64,000 nt of DNA from Paraburkholderia caballeronis. Its GTDB lineage: Bacteria > Pseudomonadota > Gammaproteobacteria > Burkholderiales > Burkholderiaceae. The translations under genes and the position numbers were made by a program. The notes under the pieces were generated by a model, which did no database searches, was not told where the DNA came from, and worked only from the letters and a program-made list of their open reading frames with translations. Positions 34,473 through 43,012 of this stretch are shown one piece after another (the stretch's first letter is position 1; every line of letters begins with the position of its first letter). The stretch covers positions 1,364,001 through 1,428,000 of the forward strand of contig NZ_FNSR01000002.1 in assembly GCF_900104845.1 (NCBI RefSeq), in the 5' to 3' direction.

Positions 34473-36413
34473 CTAGCGGCGCGGCTTCAGGTGCCGATAG
34501 ACGGTGTTGCGCGCGAGCCCGAGTTCGCGCGCCGTGGCGGAGACGTTGCCGCGATGGCGCGCGAGCGCATCGTCGATCAGCGCGGCCTGCCAGTCGTGCA
34601 GACGCGTCGGCCGCGCGGCGGCAACCGTCGGCGGGGGCGTGCCGGTCCGTTGCACGGGCATCGAATTCGCGGCATCGCAATCGCGCAGCAGGTCGTCTGG
34701 CAGATGCTCGATGTCGATCGCGTCCGCGCCTTCGGCCATGATCGCGGCGGTCCGCAGCACGTTCGCGAGCTGCCGCAGGTTGCCCGGCCACCGGCAGCGT
34801 TCGAAGCAGGCGCGCACCGCGTCCGAGATCCGCGCGGGTGCGAGCGGCGTGTCGCGGCGCACGTCCGCGAGGACGCGCTCGACGAGCGTCGCGAGATCGG
34901 TGCGTTCGCAAAGCGGCGGCAGCGTGACCGAGAGGCCGTTGATCCGGTAATACAGGTCCTCGCGGAACGTGCCGTCGGCGATCATCGCGTGCAGGTCGCG
35001 GTGCGTCGCGCAGACGATCCGCAGATCGACCGGCACGGCGGTCGTCCCGCCGAGCGGCACGACCGCCCGTTCCTGAAGCACGCGCATCAGCCGCACCTGC
35101 TGCGCGAGCGGCATGTCGCCGATTTCGTCGAGGAACAGCGTGCCGCCGTGCGCCTGCGCGATCTTGCCCGTATTGCCGCGCCGCTTCGCGCCGGTGAACG
35201 CGCCGTCCTCGTAGCCGAACAGTTCCGCTTCGATCAGCGTGTCCGGCAGCGCCGCGCAGTTCAGCGCGACGAACGGCGCGTCGCGGCGCGGCGAGTCGTG
35301 ATGCAGCGCCCGCGCGAGCCATTCCTTGCCGGTGCCGGTGCGGCCGAGCACGAGCACGGGGATGTCGCGGCCGCGCACTTTCGCGACGCGCTGGAGCACG
35401 GCGCTCATCCGCGCGTCGCCGGTGTCGAGGTCGGCGAGCGTGACTGGCGGCGCGCGGCGCGCAGCCGGCGCGGCGGGTGGCTCCTGCGTGGCGCTGCGCG
35501 CGCTCTGACCCGCGAGCGAAATCGTGGCGGCGGTCCGCAGCGGACCCGGCGTGCCGCGCGCGATCACGCGCACGCCGCTCGGCAGCGTGAGCGTCAGCGT
35601 CTCGCCGGGCGCATGCACGAGCCGTTGCAGCAGCGCCGGAAACGGCATCCCGAACAGCGACGCGAAGCGGCGTTGCTGGAGCGTCGCGAGCGGCTCGCCG
35701 AACTGGAACAGCGCGCTGCGGTTCGCGCACAGCAGCGCGCCGTCCGCCGCGAACGCGGCCAGCCCTTCGTACAGCGTGCCGATGAACTCGGCGCGCGCAT
35801 GGAACTGCAGGCGGATGGCGTCGGCGAATTCGGTCGCGAACAGATGGTTCTCGATCATCTGCGCCGACATCCGCACGAGCGCAAGCGTGTGCTTGTGGAA
35901 GCCGCGCGAGTCGCCGCTCACGTCGAGCGCGCCGAGCGTGCGGCCGTACGGATCGGCGATCGGCGCGCACGAGCAGGTGAGGATGCGGTTCGCGTGCAGG
36001 AAGTGTTCGTCCGCGTGGACGGTGGTCGGCCGGCCGTCCACGAGCGCGGTGCCGATCGCGTTCGTGCCGCGATGGCTCTCGGCCCACGACACGCCCGGAC
36101 GCAGCGCGACCCGCCGCGCCTTCTCGACGAAATCGCTGTCGCCGAGGCTGTGCAGGATCACGCCGTTGCGGTCGGTCAGCAGCACCATGCTCTGGGTGTC
36201 GACGATCTGCGCGTGCAGCGCCTCCAATACCGGCAGCGCCTCGCTGTACAGCGTGTGATTGCAGTCGATCAGGCCGCGCAGCTCGTTGTCGCGCAGCGGC
36301 TGGAAGTCGGGCGCTTCGGACGCGCGCAGCCCCAGTTCGCGCGACCGCGCGTGAGCCTGCGCGATCGCGTCCGTGCGGGCCGCCGATGCGGGCGGGACAG
36401 GACGTCGGGTCAC
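34473..36413 (-). CDS. Sigma-54-dependent activator, AcoR type, 646 aa
   Basis: N-terminal GAF-like sensory region (about residues 40-200), central AAA+ domain with Walker A (LGRTGTGKEWLA), the sigma-54 contact loop GAFTGA and Walker B (GGTLFLDEIGDM), and a C-terminal Fis-type helix-turn-helix (GNVSATARELGLARNTVYRHLK). AcoR-type proteins activate acetoin or alcohol catabolism genes. The target here is unknown, as no -24/-12 promoter stands out nearby. GTG at 36413 is chosen because GGAG lies seven bases upstream; ATG at 36440 or 36458 are alternatives. Divergent from the DUF2964-like gene. Confidence 0.9.
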   Translation of the reverse strand: MTRRPVPPASAARTDAIAQAHARSRELGLRASEAPDFQPLRDNELRGLIDCNHTLYSEALPVLEALHAQIVDTQSMVLLTDRNGVILHSLGDSDFVEKARRVALRPGVSWAESHRGTNAIGTALVDGRPTTVHADEHFLHANRILTCSCAPIADPYGRTLGALDVSGDSRGFHKHTLALVRMSAQMIENHLFATEFADAIRLQFHARAEFIGTLYEGLAAFAADGALLCANRSALFQFGEPLATLQQRRFASLFGMPFPALLQRLVHAPGETLTLTLPSGVRVIARGTPGPLRTAATISLAGQSARSATQEPPAAPAARRAPPVTLADLDTGDARMSAVLQRVAKVRGRDIPVLVLGRTGTGKEWLARALHHDSPRRDAPFVALNCAALPDTLIEAELFGYEDGAFTGAKRRGNTGKIAQAHGGTLFLDEIGDMPLAQQVRLMRVLQERAVVPLGGTTAVPVDLRIVCATHRDLHAMIADGTFREDLYYRINGLSVTLPPLCERTDLATLVERVLADVRRDTPLAPARISDAVRACFERCRWPGNLRQLANVLRTAAIMAEGADAIDIEHLPDDLLRDCDAANSMPVQRTGTPPPTVAAARPTRLHDWQAALIDDALARHRGNVSATARELGLARNTVYRHLKPRR

Positions 36414-36684
36414 TGCGTGTCTCCGGTTTGTTATCCGCATGTCGCGCTGTCGCGCCATGCCGGCGAGGTGATTCGATGCACCCGGCGGCGTGACCGCTGC
36501 ATTGCAGCAGCGGGCGTGCATGCACGGTCATGGTAACAGGATCGGCACGGCGCACGGCCGGCGCTTCGACGTGCTTGTGTTTCGCCGTGCGAGGGGGATG
36601 ATGGGCGACAGGCGTGTGTGTGTGCCGCGCCTCGACGGCGACGGGTCGTCTGCCGCCGCGCTGGGTCGTCGGGTGGGTGGAATC

Positions 36685-36897
36685 ATGGTGCAAGGCGAAT
36701 TGAGGATCGTGGTGGCGGCGCTCGCCACCTTCGTCGCGCTGGCTGGCATGGCGATCTCGGTCCACGGGCTGCTTTACGGCGAGAACGACGTGATGCTGTC
36801 CGGCGCGATCGCGGTGGGCGTGGGCGTTGCGGCATGCGTTGCGATGCTGACGCTGCATCCGAAGGACGTCGAATCACACCGGCATCGCGAGTCGTGA
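36685..36897 (+). CDS. DUF2964-like small membrane protein, 70 aa
   Basis: Begins MVQGELRIVVAALATFVALAGMAISVHGLLY and has a second hydrophobic segment (VMLSGAIAVGVGVAACVAMLTL), a two-helix hairpin ending in a charged tail DVESHRHRES. The pattern matches the DUF2964 family of Burkholderia; function unknown. ATG 36685 begins at the first helix; longer in-frame starts exist (36600). It stands alone, divergent from the sigma-54 activator. Confidence 0.68.
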   Translation: MVQGELRIVVAALATFVALAGMAISVHGLLYGENDVMLSGAIAVGVGVAACVAMLTLHPKDVESHRHRES

Positions 36898-37257
36898 TGC
36901 GCAGCGTGCGCCGTCGCGGTGCGCATCGCGGGTGAATGCGGGCAGCGCGGCGCGAGGATGGCGGAGCCGATGCAGGCCGAAGCCCGCGCCGACGCGGGCA
37001 GGCGGGTTTGTTTGCGCATGGTGCGGGTTTCGCTGCGCCGCGCCATCCGCGCACCACGAAAGCACAGTGCAGAAAGGGCTTTCCCGACCCCGATCACGCC
37101 GGGCTTGCGGGTTGGCGGAAGTCGTCTAAAGTGAATCGAATCAACCGTCGGCGGCGCGTTGCGCGTGGCGGTCGATTCGTCCGTGCGCCCCGGTCTCGGA
37201 GGGACCCGCCATCGTGACACGCGCGGCCCGTTCACTGTTCACCGGAAGGCGATACCC
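36898..37257. other. Gap with two small hairpins, no gene seen
   Basis: GATGCGCA pairs with TGCGCATC just after the DUF2964-like stop, and GCCCGCG (36982-36988) with CGCGGGC (36993-36999) over a tetraloop followed by the T-rich GGGTTTGTTTG. The second is a weak terminator candidate on +. The remainder should hold the promoter of the DUF1488 gene. Confidence 0.45.
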
Positions 37258-37551
37258 ATGCAGATCATTTTTCCGAAAGAGAATCCCGAGTATTCGGGGC
37301 GAGAGTTGACGCTGGCCTTTCCGGCGATGATCGATGGGGAACGGGTCGAGTGTACGATCACCGCGGAGGCGCTGGAGGACCACTTCGGCGCCGCCTCGCC
37401 GCGCGCGGAGGACATGATCGACGCGTTCGATCATCATCGCGACCGGATCGAGGCCGTGGCCCGCCGGCTGCTGTCCGAGACGCGCGCGCAATGCCTCGTG
37501 CTGCGCAGCGGTTATGTGCGCTTCGTGCACGCGCACGCGGTGGTTTCCTGA
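37258..37551 (+). CDS. DUF1488 protein, 97 aa
   Basis: MQIIFPKENPEYSGRELTLAFPAMIDGERVECTITAEALEDHFGA fits DUF1488, a small cytoplasmic alpha/beta family of unknown function. The second half is an amphipathic helix region ending in RSGYVRFVHAH. ATG 37258 begins the conserved region and has GGAAGG upstream; the frame's extra 33 upstream codons are not conserved-looking. Confidence 0.82.
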   Translation: MQIIFPKENPEYSGRELTLAFPAMIDGERVECTITAEALEDHFGAASPRAEDMIDAFDHHRDRIEAVARRLLSETRAQCLVLRSGYVRFVHAHAVVS

Positions 37552-37564
37552 CCGGCGCTTCTTC

Positions 37565-37610
37565 GCGCGCGGTTCTTGCGCGGTTCTTGCGCGCTTCATG
37601 CGCGTTTCTC
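37565..37610. repeat. Short imperfect 11-bp tandem repeat
   Basis: After the DUF1488 stop, GCGCGGTTCTT is repeated, followed by the drifted copies GCGCGCTTCAT and GCGCGTTTCTC. Non-coding as far as I can see. Probably slippage-derived sequence. Confidence 0.5.
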
Positions 37611-37729
37611 GTGCATCCGTCGCGCGGACCTGCGCTCGCATTACGCGAGCGGCGGCTGCAACAGGTCCGTGCGCTTCACCCGCTGACGCTGGCTGACACG
37701 ACGGACGCGCGCCGGCGTCCGTTGCATCG

Positions 37730-38257
37730 TCACACCATCCGCCGCAGCGTGTTGTCGCGGAACACGACATGGTGGCCGATCGCGGCCGCCGCATGCAGAC
37801 CGATCACCCAGTAGAACAGGTTGCCGATGAACTCGTGCGCGTCCTTGATGGCGTCGTGCGCGAGCGGGTCCGCGCCGACGAGCGTGATATGCAGGTTCAG
37901 CCACGCAAGCGTGACCGGATGTCCGCCGGTGTTGATCGTCAGGATGCCGAGCAGCGGCTGCACGAAGATGAACAGATACAGCGCGACGTGCACGACGCGC
38001 GCGACGAACATCAGCACGCGGTTCGATTCGATCTCGGGCGGCGCGCCGCGCCACAGACGCCACAGCAGGCGCAGCACCGCGAGCGACAGCACGAGCGAGC
38101 CGGCCCAGAAGTGCACGTTGCTCCAGAAGATGCGGCTGTCGGTGCCTTTCGGGCCGCGCACTTCGATCGCGAGATACGCGAGCGCGACGAGCACGAAGAT
38201 CGCCCAGTGGAAAACGATGGCGGGTTTCGAATAACGGTCGTATCGGGTGCTGGCCAC
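37730..38257 (-). CDS. Cytochrome b561 family protein, 175 aa
   Basis: Di-haem inner-membrane cytochrome with four helices. Histidines suited to haem ligation occur in IVFHWAIFV (His17), NVHFWAGS, RVVHVALYLF and the final helix (VIGLHAAAAIGHH). The length and the opening YDRYSKPAIVFHW are typical of the YceJ/CybB branch, which shuttles electrons between quinol and periplasmic partners. No YceI partner lies next to it. Monocistronic by spacing. Confidence 0.92.
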   Translation of the reverse strand: MASTRYDRYSKPAIVFHWAIFVLVALAYLAIEVRGPKGTDSRIFWSNVHFWAGSLVLSLAVLRLLWRLWRGAPPEIESNRVLMFVARVVHVALYLFIFVQPLLGILTINTGGHPVTLAWLNLHITLVGADPLAHDAIKDAHEFIGNLFYWVIGLHAAAAIGHHVVFRDNTLRRMV

Positions 38258-38431
38258 ATGGACTCCTTCGGTTCAGGGACGCTCATCCGATGATAAGCGC
38301 GTAAGCGTACCGGACAAACGGTGCGGCGCGCGAAACTTCGCGCAGGTTGATGCAGACCCGCGCGCGGCCCGCGTCGCGCCGGGTTCGTTCAGAACCGGAA
38401 CGCCCATGGCGGAACGAATGCCGCCGCCGCT

Positions 38432-39733
38432 TTATTCCGCGCCGAGATACGCGTAGCGGAACAGGAACACGGCCGCGATGATCCAGACGATCAGCTTCAC
38501 GTCGCGCACGCGGCCCGTCAGCAGCTTCAGGCCCGCATACGACACGAAGCCGAACGCGATGCCGTTCGCGATCGAATAGGTGAACGGCATCGCGAGCGCG
38601 GTGAGCGTGGCCGGCACGACTTCGGTCGCGTCGTCCCACGGCAGGTCCGCGAGTTCGCGCAGCATCAGGCACGACACGTACAGCAGCGCCGGCGCGGTCG
38701 CATAGTCGGGCACCACGCCCGCGAGCGGCGCGACGAACAGGCACGCGAGGAACAGCACCGCGACGGTCAGCGCCGTGACGCCGGTGCGGCCGCCCGCCTG
38801 CACGCCCGATGCGCTTTCGATGTACGCGGTCGTCGACGACGTGCCGAGCACCGAGCCGGCGACGATCGCCGTGCTGTCCGCGAGCAGCGCGCGGTTCAGC
38901 CGGTGCATCTTGCCGTGCACGAGCAGCCCCGCGCGGTTCGCGACGCCCATCAGCGTGCCGGTCGCGTCGAACAGTTCGACGAGGAAGAACACGAGGATCA
39001 CGTGCAGCACGCCGGACGACAGCGCGCCGCGAATGTCGAGTTGCAGGAACGTCGGCGCGATCGACGGCGGCGCGGAGAAGATCCCGTGAAACTGGTTGCC
39101 GCCGAAGAAGAAGCTGAGCACCGTCACGCCGACGATGCCGATCAGGATCGCGCCGCGCACGCGCAGCACGTCGAGCGCGACGATCGCGAAGAAGCCGATG
39201 ATCGCGAGGATCGTATGCGGGGCATGCAGGTTGCCGAGCGTCACGAGCGTGGCCGGGTTGCCGACGATCACGCCGGCCGTCTTCAGCGAGATGATCGCGA
39301 GGAAGAGCCCGATGCCGGCGGTGATCGCGACGCGGATCGAATGCGGGATGCCGTTGACGATCGCCTCGCGCACGCGCAGCAGCGTGACGATCAGGAACAG
39401 GCAGCCGGATACGAACACCGCGCCGAGCGCGGCCTGCCACGTGAAGCCCATGCCCTTCACGACCGTGTACGCGAAGTACGCGTTCAGCCCCATGCCCGGC
39501 GCGAGCGCGATCGGATAGTTCGCGTAGAGGCCCATGATGATCGACGCGAGTGCGGCGACGAGACAGGTCGCGACGAACACCGACTCCTTCGGCATGCCGG
39601 CGTCGCCGAGGATCGCCGGGTTCACGAAGATGATGTAGGCCATCGTGAGGAACGTGGTGAGGCCGGCGAGCAGTTCGGTGCGCAGGTCGGTGCCTGCTTC
39701 TTCGAAACCGAAATAGCGTTTGAGGGCGTCCAT
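38432..39733 (-). CDS. Purine (guanine/hypoxanthine or adenine) permease, AzgA type, 433 aa
   Basis: NCS2 transporter with 12 or more helices that imports purine bases with protons. Start MDALKRYFGFEEAGTDLRTELLAGLTTFLTMAYIIFVNPAIL, APGMGLNAYFAYTVVKGMG and FFLVELFDATGTLMGVA are hallmark AzgA/GhxP/AdeP segments. The exact base cannot be assigned without comparison of binding residues. It stands alone, 310 bases from its neighbour DUF4148, with no purine riboswitch visible in its leader. Confidence 0.92.
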   Translation of the reverse strand: MDALKRYFGFEEAGTDLRTELLAGLTTFLTMAYIIFVNPAILGDAGMPKESVFVATCLVAALASIIMGLYANYPIALAPGMGLNAYFAYTVVKGMGFTWQAALGAVFVSGCLFLIVTLLRVREAIVNGIPHSIRVAITAGIGLFLAIISLKTAGVIVGNPATLVTLGNLHAPHTILAIIGFFAIVALDVLRVRGAILIGIVGVTVLSFFFGGNQFHGIFSAPPSIAPTFLQLDIRGALSSGVLHVILVFFLVELFDATGTLMGVANRAGLLVHGKMHRLNRALLADSTAIVAGSVLGTSSTTAYIESASGVQAGGRTGVTALTVAVLFLACLFVAPLAGVVPDYATAPALLYVSCLMLRELADLPWDDATEVVPATLTALAMPFTYSIANGIAFGFVSYAGLKLLTGRVRDVKLIVWIIAAVFLFRYAYLGAE

Positions 39734-40043
39734 GAAGTCGGGCCTTTGACAGTGAGGCGGATGGTTCTCGGGGAGCGGGCCGGCGGGAATGCATCCCGGC
39801 CGGATCGCGCGTTACGGGCGCGATTGTAAACAAGGATGTTGACCGCGTGATGGATCGGGCGTCGGCGTGGAGCCGGTGCAACAGCGTGCCGGCCGGTGAT
39901 GACCGCGCGCGATTGCGTCGATTGCCACGGGCTTGCGGCAGCGAGGCCGCGGCTCCGATGCCGGCGGCGGCATCGGAGCGGGGTTCGGAAGAGTCGGGAC
40001 GCCGGTGAAGGCGGGAAGGAAGAGACGGGGAAGTGAAGCGTCG
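39734..40043. other. Leader region of the purine permease, no gene seen
   Basis: 310 bases. A moderately AT-rich patch (GATTGTAAACAAGGATGTTG, about 39821-39842) may carry the permease promoter on -. GCCGGCGGGA.../TCCCGGCCGG near 39780-39803 can form a hairpin. I find no purine-riboswitch pattern and no open frame of note. Confidence 0.4.
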
Positions 40044-40313
40044 TTACTGCGATTGACCCGGCATCGGCACACCGGCCGCCGCACGGGCCGCGCGCCGCTG
40101 CGCGACGATCGCGCCCGCGCGTTGCGCGTTCTCCGGATAGTTGATCCAGTCAAGCGGGTCGAAACCGGCCGCGCGCCATTCGATGAGGTCCGCGCGGACT
40201 TCGGCGCGCGTCTTCGGCGCGGACGGGTCCGTGGGCGCCGCGAATGCGGACGCGGAAGCCGCCGCGCAACCCGCGACGATCATGCCGAGCATCAGACGGG
40301 AAACGGATTTCAT
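40044..40313 (-). CDS. DUF4148 secreted protein, 89 aa (copy 2)
   Basis: Signal peptide (MKSVSRLMLGMIVAGCAAASASAFA), then the DUF4148 core KTRAEVRADLIEWRAAGFDPLDWINYPENAQRAGAIV and a short alanine-rich tail. Paralogue of the protein at 31910-32170: same spacing of the R-A-x-V-R, AAG(Y/F)DP and YPEN(I/A)Q motifs. Exported; function unknown for the family. ATG 40313 is used; the frame's upstream 26 codons lack signal features. Confidence 0.87.
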   Translation of the reverse strand: MKSVSRLMLGMIVAGCAAASASAFAAPTDPSAPKTRAEVRADLIEWRAAGFDPLDWINYPENAQRAGAIVAQRRAARAAAGVPMPGQSQ

Positions 40314-40473
40314 TGCGACTCCTTTCATCTCAGGGATAACCCTTGAAAGTATAGGTTCGATCGCGTAATCCGGAAGGCTTGTCGCCCGCAACGGTTCCTT
40401 GCTTGCGCCGTATCAGTCTTGCTGCATATCGGGCGCAGGCAGGATTGCATTCATTGGCGACGCAATGCGCGAA

Positions 40474-41517
40474 TCATTCGGCATGCGATGCGGTTGCGGC
40501 ATCGCGTCCGCGCGCGCCGCGACAGTCTGACGGCCGCATGCCGGTCCACTTGCGGAACGCGCGATGGAACGCGCTCGGTTCCGCGAAGCCGATGTCCGCG
40601 GCAATGTCCGCGACCGTGCGGCGCGTGTCCTGCAACGCGCCGATCGCGAGATCGCGGCGCAGTTCGTCCTTGATCGACTGGAAGCTGCGGCCTTCCTGCT
40701 TCAGCCGCCGTCGCAGCGTCGCGGGGGCGACGTGCAGCCGGCGCGCGACGTCGTCCGCGCCGGGCCACGCGGACACCGGCAACGCGCGCAGCGTGCGCCG
40801 CACGCGCGCCGCATACGAGCCGGGATCGCGGTACTTGACGACGAAGTTGCCGGGCGCGCTGCGCAGGAACGTGCGGGCGGACGCGGCGGTCTGCACGACC
40901 GGCAGGTCGAGGAACGCGGGCGACAGGTCCACGTACGACGCGTCCTGCGCGAACTTCATGTCGTCGCAGAACATCAGCCGGTATTCGGCCGCGGCGGCCG
41001 GCATCGCGCAGCGAAAGCGCGCGGCGACGAGCGGGATGCGCTGCCCGACCAGCCAGCAGACCAGCCCGTAGACGAGGATGAACCATGTCGCATACGCGAA
41101 CATCGTCGGCGTCGGCGTGCCGTCGCGATGCGCGAGCACGATGCGCACGCGCGTGTCGTCGATGTCGATCTGGCCGGCGAGGTCGTCGAGCACGAGCCGC
41201 ATGAAACCGGCCGCGCGCTGCAACGCATGGCGGCCGGTGCGCGCGCCGAGCGCCGCATGCGTCATCGCGACGAAACTGCCGCTCTTCATCGGATGCGAGT
41301 CCTGGCCGAAGAATTCGTCGTCGAGCGCGCGCGCGATGCCCGACCACAGCGCGCCGTACTGCGCGGACGACACCCGTGCGCGCGGCGCCGCGAGCAGCGC
41401 CGGCGCGATGCCGGCCGCGTCGGCGAGCGGCGCCGCATCGAGCCCGCGCGCGCGGGCGAGCGCGAGGGTCTCGTTGACGAGGCTCATCGAGATCGTGCCT
41501 TTTTCGCTCTTTTTCAT
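40474..41517 (-). CDS. AraC-family regulator of the isobutyryl-CoA cluster, 347 aa
   Basis: N-terminal ligand-sensing region of the arabinose-binding/OruR-like type (about residues 15-200), C-terminal double helix-turn-helix ([21 protein letters not shown] and [30 protein letters not shown]). It is divergent from the acyl-CoA dehydrogenase gene, the position of MmsR relative to valine-catabolism genes in Pseudomonas, although the sensor domain differs. Start uncertain: ATG 41517 (MKKSEKG) or ATG 41487 (MSLVNETLA); neither has a strong ribosome binding site. Confidence 0.85.
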   Translation of the reverse strand: MKKSEKGTISMSLVNETLALARARGLDAAPLADAAGIAPALLAAPRARVSSAQYGALWSGIARALDDEFFGQDSHPMKSGSFVAMTHAALGARTGRHALQRAAGFMRLVLDDLAGQIDIDDTRVRIVLAHRDGTPTPTMFAYATWFILVYGLVCWLVGQRIPLVAARFRCAMPAAAAEYRLMFCDDMKFAQDASYVDLSPAFLDLPVVQTAASARTFLRSAPGNFVVKYRDPGSYAARVRRTLRALPVSAWPGADDVARRLHVAPATLRRRLKQEGRSFQSIKDELRRDLAIGALQDTRRTVADIAADIGFAEPSAFHRAFRKWTGMRPSDCRGARGRDAATASHAE

Positions 41518-41752
41518 TGTCGTCCGGGTTCGCGTAAACGCGGACAGGGCCGCGATTCTGCGTAGAGTATGGCAAATCCGCTCACGCAGGTTGATCGTGC
41601 AGGACATAGGACGCCGCCGCGCCGGTCCCTACACTTTTCGCAAACCTTGCGGCCGGGGCCGCGTCGCGCGACAGTTCGAAACGCGGCCGCCGTCGCGCGG
41701 TCCGCCGCGGCGCAGCATGCGACCCGCCGCAAGACAGACGAGGAGACACACG

Positions 41753-42886
41753 ATGGACGAGTTCTATACCGACGAGCAGCGGATGATCCGCGACGCAGCC
41801 CGCGACTTTTCGACGGAGCGCCTCGCGCCGAACGCGGCGCAGTGGGACCGCGACGGCGCGCTGCCGCCCGAGGTCGTGAAGCAGTTGGGCGAGCTGGGTT
41901 TTCTCGGGATGATGGTGCCGCCCGAACTCGGCGGCTCGTACACCGACTACGTCGCCTACGCGCTCGTGATGGAGGAGATCGCGGCCGGCTGCGCGTCGTG
42001 CGCGACGCTCGTCAGCGTGCACAACTCGGTCGGCTGCGGGCCGATCCTCAAATACGGCACCGACGAGCAGAAGGAACGCTGGCTCGGCCGGCTCGCGGCC
42101 GGCGAGACGATCGGCGCGTTCTGCCTGACCGAGCCGCAGGCCGGCTCCGAGGCGAACAACCTGCGCACGCGGGCCGAACTGCGCGACGGCCACTGGGTGC
42201 TGAACGGCAACAAGCAGTTCGTGACGAACGGCGCGCGCGCGGGCGTCGCGATCGTGTTCGCGGTCACCGATCCCGACGCGGGCAAGCGCGGCCTGTCCGC
42301 GTTCATCGTGCCGACCGGCACGCCGGGCTTCAACGTCGGGCCGCCCGAAAAGAAGATGGGCATTCGCGCGTCGGACACCTGTCCGATTGCGCTCGACAAC
42401 TGCACGATCCCCGCAGGCAACCTGCTCGGCGCGCGCGGCGAGGGGTTGCGCATCGCGCTGTCGAATCTCGAAGGCGGGCGCATCGGCATCGCCGCGCAGG
42501 CGCTCGGCATCGCGCGCGCGGCGTTCGATGCGGCGCGCGCGTATGCGCACGAGCGCGTGCAGTTCGGCGAACCGCTGATCGCGCATCAGAGCGTCGCGAA
42601 CATGCTCGCGGACATGGCGACGCGCGTGAACGCCGCGCGTTTTCTCGTGCATCACGCGGCGCGGCTGCGCACGCTCGGCAAGCCGTGTCTGTCCGAGGCG
42701 TCGCAGGCGAAGCTGTATGCGTCCGAGATGGCGGAGGAAGTGTGCTCGCACGCGATACAGATTCACGGCGGGTATGGTTATCTCGCGGACTATAACGTCG
42801 AGCGGCATTATCGCGATGCGCGGATCACGCAGATTTACGAGGGGACCAGCGAAGTGCAAAGGATGGTGATCGCGCGGCAGTTGTAG
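41753..42886 (+). CDS. Acyl-CoA dehydrogenase, probably isobutyryl-CoA, 377 aa
   Basis: FAD-dependent dehydrogenase that reduces [17 protein letters not shown] and FVTNG are the flavin loops, and the catalytic Glu lies in YEGTSEVQ near the C-terminus, the position used by short-chain and isobutyryl-CoA dehydrogenases. Company with a 3-hydroxyisobutyryl-CoA hydrolase and an enoyl-CoA hydratase points to valine breakdown (isobutyryl-CoA to methacrylyl-CoA). Substrate is inferred from context. ATG 41753 has GAGGAGAC upstream. First gene of the cluster. Confidence 0.88.
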   Translation: MDEFYTDEQRMIRDAARDFSTERLAPNAAQWDRDGALPPEVVKQLGELGFLGMMVPPELGGSYTDYVAYALVMEEIAAGCASCATLVSVHNSVGCGPILKYGTDEQKERWLGRLAAGETIGAFCLTEPQAGSEANNLRTRAELRDGHWVLNGNKQFVTNGARAGVAIVFAVTDPDAGKRGLSAFIVPTGTPGFNVGPPEKKMGIRASDTCPIALDNCTIPAGNLLGARGEGLRIALSNLEGGRIGIAAQALGIARAAFDAARAYAHERVQFGEPLIAHQSVANMLADMATRVNAARFLVHHAARLRTLGKPCLSEASQAKLYASEMAEEVCSHAIQIHGGYGYLADYNVERHYRDARITQIYEGTSEVQRMVIARQL

Positions 42887-42956
42887 GGGCGAGGAGGGTT
42901 GTGGGCCGATTGCGGTTCGGATTGGCCGATTTCGATAAATGGAGCGAGGCGCGGCA

Positions 42957-42988
42957 GGCGCCAAGGCGCCAAGGTGCCAGGGTGCCAA
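42957..42988. repeat. Four tandem 8-bp repeats before the acyl-CoA synthetase gene
   Basis: GGCGCCAA, GGCGCCAA, GGTGCCAG and GGTGCCAA follow one another directly. The array lies 24 bases before the synthetase start codon, just 5' of its AAGGAG. Change in copy number would alter the leader without changing the protein. Confidence 0.75.
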
Positions 42989-43012
42989 GTGGCCTCGACG
43001 AAGGAGACAACA

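Noticed and set aside
39734..39850. Purine riboswitch before the AzgA-type permease
   Set aside because: No conserved three-way junction or loop-loop pattern seen; purine riboswitches are also not expected in this group.
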